From contig JAHIMW010000135.1 in assembly GCA_018896355.1 (NCBI GenBank), positions 1 to 9,465 on the forward strand: a stretch of 9,465 nt of DNA, read 5' to 3'. Shown one piece after another: positions 5,679 through 9,465 of the stretch. The first letter of the stretch is position 1. Every line of letters begins with the position of its first letter. A program made the position numbers and the translations under genes. Origin of the DNA: Pseudomonadota bacterium. GTDB taxonomy: Bacteria; Desulfobacterota; Syntrophia; Syntrophales; UBA5619. A model generated the notes under the pieces. That model worked only from the letters and a program-made list of their open reading frames with translations, was not told the origin of the DNA and ran no database searches.

Positions 5679-6632
5679 TCAAACGGTTACCTTGTATTCA
5701 TTCCCGATGAACTCGATATTTCGCAGCGCATTTTCGTATTTTGTCTTTCCATAGCCGTAATAATCGAAGGCGATTTTGGATATACTGAGTTGGATGAGGC
5801 TCCACAGAAACCAGTAGATGTCGGGAAAAGGCCTGGAGAGATCGATATGGTACAGTGTTTTATCGAAATCGATGTCTTCGCAATATTCCCGGATGATCCG
5901 TCTTTCGGCTTCGCGCGGGACCAATATCTCCTGAAACATATCGGCAAGATCGTAATATTTGGTCGACATTCCCGCATACTCCCAGTCGATGATATACATA
6001 GGGGCGCTGTACAGATGTTCAAAACCTTCCTTGATCAGGATAAAATTATCGGCCAGCAGATCGTTGTGACAGGCGGTATAGTCGGTTTCAGGGATATCGA
6101 TGACTTTCGACAGCCTGGCGAGACGTTTCACGGTTTCGTCAATGGCGAATTCATCGTAGCGGACATCGAGATCTTTAAGGATCGCCGCCATTTTCCCGAC
6201 TTCAAACATGGGGTTGAAGATCTTTTTCAGCCGGACGCCGCTGTTGTGAATTTTTCGTATGGGGCTCACAATTTTCGGGTAAAGGGCTTCGTCCAGGAAA
6301 TGGTTGTTGGTCAGAACGATGCTGTTGTCGATAAATTCGACGATCGTGACGCCGATTTCGGGCATGTATTTGACCAGCCTGGAAGAGACGCCTACCTTTT
6401 CCATCTCCTTCAGCGCATGGGCCTCATGGTCGCGGTTGATGAAAAGATCGGTCTTGTCGCCGTAGATCCGGACGGTGTAATCGCCCTTTTCCGACCGGAT
6501 CCGGTACAGTTTATTGGTGATCCCGCCGCTGAGCTGTGTAATGCGGACATCGATGCCTTTCCATTCCGGCAAAAGTTCGTAACAGGTTTCCGTGTTGAAA
6601 TCCCGCTCCAAAAGGCGCATTGCCGTGTACAT
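5679..6632 (-). CDS. Choline/ethanolamine kinase-like phosphotransferase (LicA/APH fold)
   Basis: Predicted cytosolic small-molecule kinase, 317 residues. The N-lobe has GGITNKLYR at 36-44, the GGxTN nucleotide loop typical of choline kinases. The Brenner motif is CHNDLLADNF, with H189, catalytic D191 and N196. The metal-binding motif is IIDWEYAG, with D216, followed by a Y-Y-D-L-A segment. Order and spacing fit the choline-kinase branch of the aminoglycoside phosphotransferase superfamily. LicA enzymes phosphorylate choline for surface decoration, but no nucleotidyltransferase or choline transporter is nearby, so the substrate is unknown and could be another amino-alcohol or sugar. An in-frame ATG exists at 6683. 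The ATG at 6630-6632 is preferred because GAGGGAGA lies four bases upstream. Base composition is visibly more AT-rich than in the rlmI gene next door. It has its own promoter at 6798-6826, and the cytochrome gene follows after 117 bp. Confidence 0.88.
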   Translation of the reverse strand: MYTAMRLLERDFNTETCYELLPEWKGIDVRITQLSGGITNKLYRIRSEKGDYTVRIYGDKTDLFINRDHEAHALKEMEKVGVSSRLVKYMPEIGVTIVEFIDNSIVLTNNHFLDEALYPKIVSPIRKIHNSGVRLKKIFNPMFEVGKMAAILKDLDVRYDEFAIDETVKRLARLSKVIDIPETDYTACHNDLLADNFILIKEGFEHLYSAPMYIIDWEYAGMSTKYYDLADMFQEILVPREAERRIIREYCEDIDFDKTLYHIDLSRPFPDIYWFLWSLIQLSISKIAFDYYGYGKTKYENALRNIEFIGNEYKVTV

Positions 6633-6797
6633 GTCGTCTCCCTCTTTTTCTATCCAGCCTCCATGACTGCGGGCTGCCGGCACAATGACAACAGTTCATA
6701 CGGTCAGTTGCCGACCCTGCAGCGGGCGGAACGCTCGTGGAGCTGATTCCGCCGATTCTATCAGCTCATACTCATTGCCGTTTACATGGTCGGTGAA

Positions 6798-6826
6798 ACT
6801 ATAATGGGGGATAAGCATTGAGTCAA
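6798..6826 (-). promoter_or_regulatory. Sigma-70-like promoter for the kinase gene
   Basis: On the minus strand TTGACT (plus 6821-6826) and TATAGT (plus 6798-6803) are separated by exactly 17 bases, each matching consensus at 5 of 6 positions. The predicted leader is about 158 nt. The -35 hexamer is identical to that of the cotransporter promoter. It lies inside the open stretch 6696-6911, which weakens the case for that stretch being a gene. Confidence 0.55.
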
Positions 6827-7083
6827 CCCCTTTTGGGGCATACAAAACCGCTCCCCCTTCGATAACATTTTTCAATGAAGCAACTGGCATCTGTCTTCTG
6901 AGTAACTTCAAAGAAGCTTCTCAATGATAAAGCGCCCACCCAGGGCGTGAGTCGCTATTTCCTTGATATTCCGCACTTATGGTGGTAGGAGGAAAGAGTA
7001 AAGAAATATTATCCGCATCAACTGAGCGGCAAGCGGGCAAAGCGGTCCGCATCAATGCCGGATAGTCCCGGATGACCTGCGAA

Positions 7084-7099
7084 GCGCGAATTTTCGCGC
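7084..7099. promoter_or_regulatory. GC-rich dyad upstream of the cysM-like gene
   Basis: GCGCGAA and TTCGCGC form 7-bp perfect arms two bases apart, 81 bp before the cysM-like start. The shape suits a dimeric regulator's operator or a tight hairpin. The regulator is unknown, and a single occurrence cannot prove function. Confidence 0.3.
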
Positions 7100-7180
7100 C
7101 AATAAAACTCATGGGCGCCAATGAAGCCGGTAAGGTTTTCAGAATAATACATATTGGTTTGAAATCATAGGAGAACGACA

Positions 7181-8098
7181 ATGAGCGTATTGGATGCGAT
7201 TGGAAATACCCCTCTGGTGGAGATCATCAATCTTTGGGATTCCGGGAAGACCGGCGTGCGGATCATGGCGAAGCTGGAGGGTTCCAATCCAGGTGGTTCG
7301 GTCAAAGACCGCCCGGCTTACTACATGCTCAAGGAGGCTGTCGCTTCCGGAAAGCTGGTACCGGGGAAAACGATTCTGGAACCCACTTCGGGAAATACGG
7401 GCATCGGGATGGCGATGGTCGCGGCGGCGATGGGTTATAAAATAAAGCTCACGATGCCGACGTGTGTGAGCGCGGAGCGACAGGCCGTTTTGCAGGCCCT
7501 CGGGGCGGAATTGGAGCTGACCCCGGGCAGCGATCGCACCGACGGCGCCATCAGACGCGCGCACCATATCATGGAATATCAGGGAGATCAGTACTTCATG
7601 CCCAATCAGTTCGACAATCCCCAGAACTCCCTGGCCCATTATCATACGACCGGGCCGGAGATCCTGCAGCAGACAAACGGCGAGGTCGATCTCTTTGTCG
7701 CCGGGATGGGTACGACAGGCACGCTTATGGGCTGTTCCCGATTTCTCAAGGAGAAAAAACCATCGATCAAAATTGTCGGTATTGAACCCACGCTGAACCA
7801 CCGTATCCAGGGCTTGAAGAATATGAAAGAGTCGATCGTCCCGAAGATCTATGACCCACGTCAGATTGACCGCATCGTAAGCTGCAACGATGAAAACGCC
7901 TTCGACATCACCCGCGACCTTTCCCTTCGCGAAGGGCTGTTTTGCGGAATAAGCTCGGGCGCAGCCATGTGGGGCGCCCTCCAGGCAGTTAGAGACATGC
8001 CGCGCGGCGCCACCGTCGTGGTCATCTTTCCCGATCGGGGCGACCGCTACCTTTCAACGGAGGTGTTCCGTTCGGTCTGCGCCATGTGCCCGCCCTGA
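7181..8098 (+). CDS. cysM: Cysteine synthase, CysM type (O-acetylserine sulfhydrylase B family)
   Basis: PLP enzyme of the beta-family that makes cysteine from O-acetylserine and sulfide or thiosulfate in the cytosol. The 305 residues carry the full set of motifs: the PLP lysine K42 in NPGGSVKDR, the substrate loop TSGNTG at 69-74, the phosphate-binding GMGTTGT at 175-181, and FCGISSGAA near 256-264. The C-terminal DRGDRYLST block is as in E. coli CysM, and overall the sequence looks closer to CysM than CysK. The ATG follows AGGAG by seven bases. An oddity is the short tail ending C-x-x-C-P-P (Cys300 and Cys303), which E. coli CysM lacks. No other sulfur gene is nearby. The stop lies only 4 bp from the stop of the convergent dacB-like gene. 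Close relatives can use other acceptors or O-phosphoserine, so exact substrates remain an inference. Confidence 0.92.
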   Translation: MSVLDAIGNTPLVEIINLWDSGKTGVRIMAKLEGSNPGGSVKDRPAYYMLKEAVASGKLVPGKTILEPTSGNTGIGMAMVAAAMGYKIKLTMPTCVSAERQAVLQALGAELELTPGSDRTDGAIRRAHHIMEYQGDQYFMPNQFDNPQNSLAHYHTTGPEILQQTNGEVDLFVAGMGTTGTLMGCSRFLKEKKPSIKIVGIEPTLNHRIQGLKNMKESIVPKIYDPRQIDRIVSCNDENAFDITRDLSLREGLFCGISSGAAMWGALQAVRDMPRGATVVVIFPDRGDRYLSTEVFRSVCAMCPP

Positions 8099-8102
8099 CC
8101 AC

Positions 8103-9326
8103 TCAGTATAGATGCTTTTCAATAGCATTCATCATGCCGTCCGTGGACTTGCCGGGTGTGTTGATCATGACCACGAAGCGATAGGGCTCGCCGTGGGCGC
8201 TGGTTAAGAAACCGGCCCGGGTCCGAACACCGTTCAGATGGCCGGTTTTGTAAAACTGGCGGCCCTCCCGGCGCATCAACGCGTGATAGGGTTCATAACG
8301 TTGCAGTATTTTCAGCATGGCTCGCGCTGTAATACGGTTTTGCCGGGAGATGCCGGAAGCTTCCACAATCCGTCCACTTTCGATCTTCAACTCCCCGTGG
8401 TAGTAATCATTCAATGCCTGCAGTCCCTTATCGACTGTGGCGGGCGGTCCCAGAACCTCAGCCCCCATAACCAGCAAAATCTGATTTGCCATGAAATTGT
8501 TGGAGTACTCCAGAAGATCGGCCGCCACCTTGCGCAGCTCATGCCGGGAACGGTAGGGCCAGACCAATCTGTCTCTTTGGGGATCAACACGGCCGCGGCC
8601 AATGGCGCCTTCGACTTCCATTCCGGCCTGCCGGAAAAAATATTGAAACAGCTCGCCGGTATATTGCAGGGCTTCGGTGCTATTCGCCGCCAAGGTAATT
8701 CGTCCACTGGTCAGTCCTGATGCGGCGATTTTGGGAATCACTGAAGGCAGCAGGGGGGTCTGGGGTTCGTCACTGACCAAGCGTCCGTTTTTGCGGTTGA
8801 ACGCCACGGTGTTGAAATTGGCGCACAGGGCTCCGTTGGGGGCGTCATAGGGTTCCGTCGATGTGCCGCGACCCGGAATTCGAACCGGTTGTTCAAAATA
8901 GAAATCGTCCAAGATCAAGTTATGGATGGCGCGCAGGCGGGCGGCCAGATGGTCGGCCATCACTTTCAATTCCTCGGAAACCAGTAAAGGATCGCCGTAG
9001 CCTTTTATTTTGAGGTTGTTTCGCGAATCGATATAAAAATCGGTCCTGAACCGGTAGTCGGGTCCCAATTTTTCAAGGGCGGCCAAAGTCGTGAGCAGTT
9101 TGAGAATGGAAGCTGGAACCAAAGCGAGGTCTACATTGACCCCTGCAATGATATCTCCATCCGGAGCAGCCACCGCCACAGCATCCCCGGCGCCTGCCAT
9201 GGCGGCCAGTTTCCGCCCCAATGTTGTCGACGGGCTTAGGTTGCCGGCCCACGATACGCCCCTATCCAGATCTGAAAAACTCAGAAACCCAGTGAAAATA
9301 ATACATATTATACAAGGTAAACGCAT
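8103..9326 (-). CDS. dacB: D-alanyl-D-alanine carboxypeptidase/endopeptidase, PBP4 type (peptidase S13)
   Basis: Low-molecular-weight penicillin-binding protein that trims stem peptides or cleaves cross-links in periplasmic peptidoglycan. From the chosen start it has 407 residues. The penicillin-binding motifs are S-I-L-K at 73-76 (nucleophile Ser73), S-N-N at 275-277 and K-T-G at 360-362. The last is followed by HLNGVRTRAGF, typical of S13 enzymes. The distances between motifs are shorter than in E. coli PBP4 (about 202 versus 244 residues, and 85 versus 111), so the inserted domains are reduced. Residues 1-28 look like a signal peptide. The frame extends to ATG 9449, but that would put 41 residues ahead of the signal and span the predicted promoter at 9379-9407, so ATG 9326 is preferred. 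Its ribosome site is weak. It is tail to tail with the cysM-like gene. Confidence 0.9.
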   Translation of the reverse strand: MRLPCIICIIFTGFLSFSDLDRGVSWAGNLSPSTTLGRKLAAMAGAGDAVAVAAPDGDIIAGVNVDLALVPASILKLLTTLAALEKLGPDYRFRTDFYIDSRNNLKIKGYGDPLLVSEELKVMADHLAARLRAIHNLILDDFYFEQPVRIPGRGTSTEPYDAPNGALCANFNTVAFNRKNGRLVSDEPQTPLLPSVIPKIAASGLTSGRITLAANSTEALQYTGELFQYFFRQAGMEVEGAIGRGRVDPQRDRLVWPYRSRHELRKVAADLLEYSNNFMANQILLVMGAEVLGPPATVDKGLQALNDYYHGELKIESGRIVEASGISRQNRITARAMLKILQRYEPYHALMRREGRQFYKTGHLNGVRTRAGFLTSAHGEPYRFVVMINTPGKSTDGMMNAIEKHLY

Positions 9327-9378
9327 TTGGCGATCCAATCTTCGATGATCACATGGCACGGCGCGCCGGAACATCTTT

Positions 9379-9407
9379 TTTATGACATGGAAGCAAATAT
9401 TTATCAA
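9379..9407 (-). promoter_or_regulatory. Candidate sigma-70 promoter for the dacB-like gene
   Basis: On the minus strand TTGATA (plus 9402-9407, 5/6 match) and CATAAA (plus 9379-9384, 4/6 match) are spaced by 17 bases. The predicted transcript would start near 9372 and give a leader of about 45 nt before ATG 9326. This fits the signal-peptide-based start choice. Confidence 0.4.
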
Positions 9408-9465
9408 GATGATCGAGCCTTGTCCGATGATAAAGATGAAAGGAATCATATTCTTTTTCTTGACA

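Larger units (their letters stand above)
6633..7180. other. 548-bp region without a convincing gene
   Basis: It lies between the divergent kinase and cysM-like genes. It contains the kinase promoter and leader on the left; a CCCCTTTTGGGG palindrome at about 6827-6838; a small GC hairpin (CGCCC 6933-6937 with GGGCG 6943-6947); a direct repeat TCCGCATCAA at 7012-7021 and 7046-7055; and a dyad GCGCGAA-tt-TTCGCGC at 7084-7099. Two minus-strand open stretches (6696-6911 and 6921-7181) share one frame. Neither has an ATG with a ribosome site or a recognisable motif. I see no clear promoter for the cysM-like gene. Confidence 0.5.

Noticed and set aside
5301..6746. A 481-codon plus-strand open frame, longer than any confirmed gene in the window
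   Set aside because: It is antisense to both the tri-heme cytochrome and the kinase, which carry unmistakable motifs. It has no recognisable domain and no ribosome site at its start.
6921..6923. In-frame TGA as a selenocysteine codon
   Set aside because: No SECIS-like stem-loop was recognised after it. The flanking frame has no known selenoprotein motif and no credible start.

Overview
The window looks like a bacterial chromosome segment, most likely from a Desulfobacterota (former Deltaproteobacteria) relative. The clues are a small periplasmic tri-heme c7-type cytochrome, a DUF3568-type lipoprotein, a TraB-like membrane protein and a zinc-ribbon rhomboid, plus strong Shine-Dalgarno sites and sigma-70-like promoters. 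The lineage is an inference from gene content and no rRNA is present. By eye, GC content is high in the block at about 1340-5130 and clearly lower in the flanks, most of all across the kinase gene at 5679-6632.

Layout. (1) 1-960, minus: N-terminal 320 residues of a Na+/phosphate cotransporter that runs off the left edge, with a good promoter in the gap behind it. (2) 1332-3807, plus: a tight three-gene run of a TraB/PrgY-family membrane protein, a 6+1 TM rhomboid protease with an N-terminal zinc ribbon, and a DUF3568 lipoprotein. The gaps are 13 and 15 bp. (3) 3808-3939: a convergent gap filled by heptamer repeats that form an imperfect inverted repeat. (4) 3940-5121, minus: an RlmI-type 23S rRNA m5C methyltransferase. 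(5) 5165-5212: an almost perfect 22-bp hairpin. (6) 5238-5561, minus: the tri-heme cytochrome with a GTG start. (7) 5679-6632, minus: a choline-kinase-like phosphotransferase with its own promoter. (8) 6633-7180: a 548-bp stretch with no convincing gene. (9) 7181-8098, plus: a CysM-type cysteine synthase. (10) 8103-9326, minus: a short PBP4-type D-Ala-D-Ala carboxypeptidase, tail to tail with cysM and only 4 bp apart.

How the genes fit together. Most neighbours are independent housekeeping or envelope functions: phosphate uptake, rRNA modification, electron transfer, cysteine synthesis and peptidoglycan trimming. The only unit that looks like one system is TraB-like protein, rhomboid and lipoprotein, all predicted to be at the membrane. 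The most unusual single feature is a run of nine G directly after the catalytic histidine codon of the rhomboid, which could be a slippage switch. I found no CRISPR array, tRNA, rRNA, transposase or phage gene. I saw no convincing new defence or mobile system.
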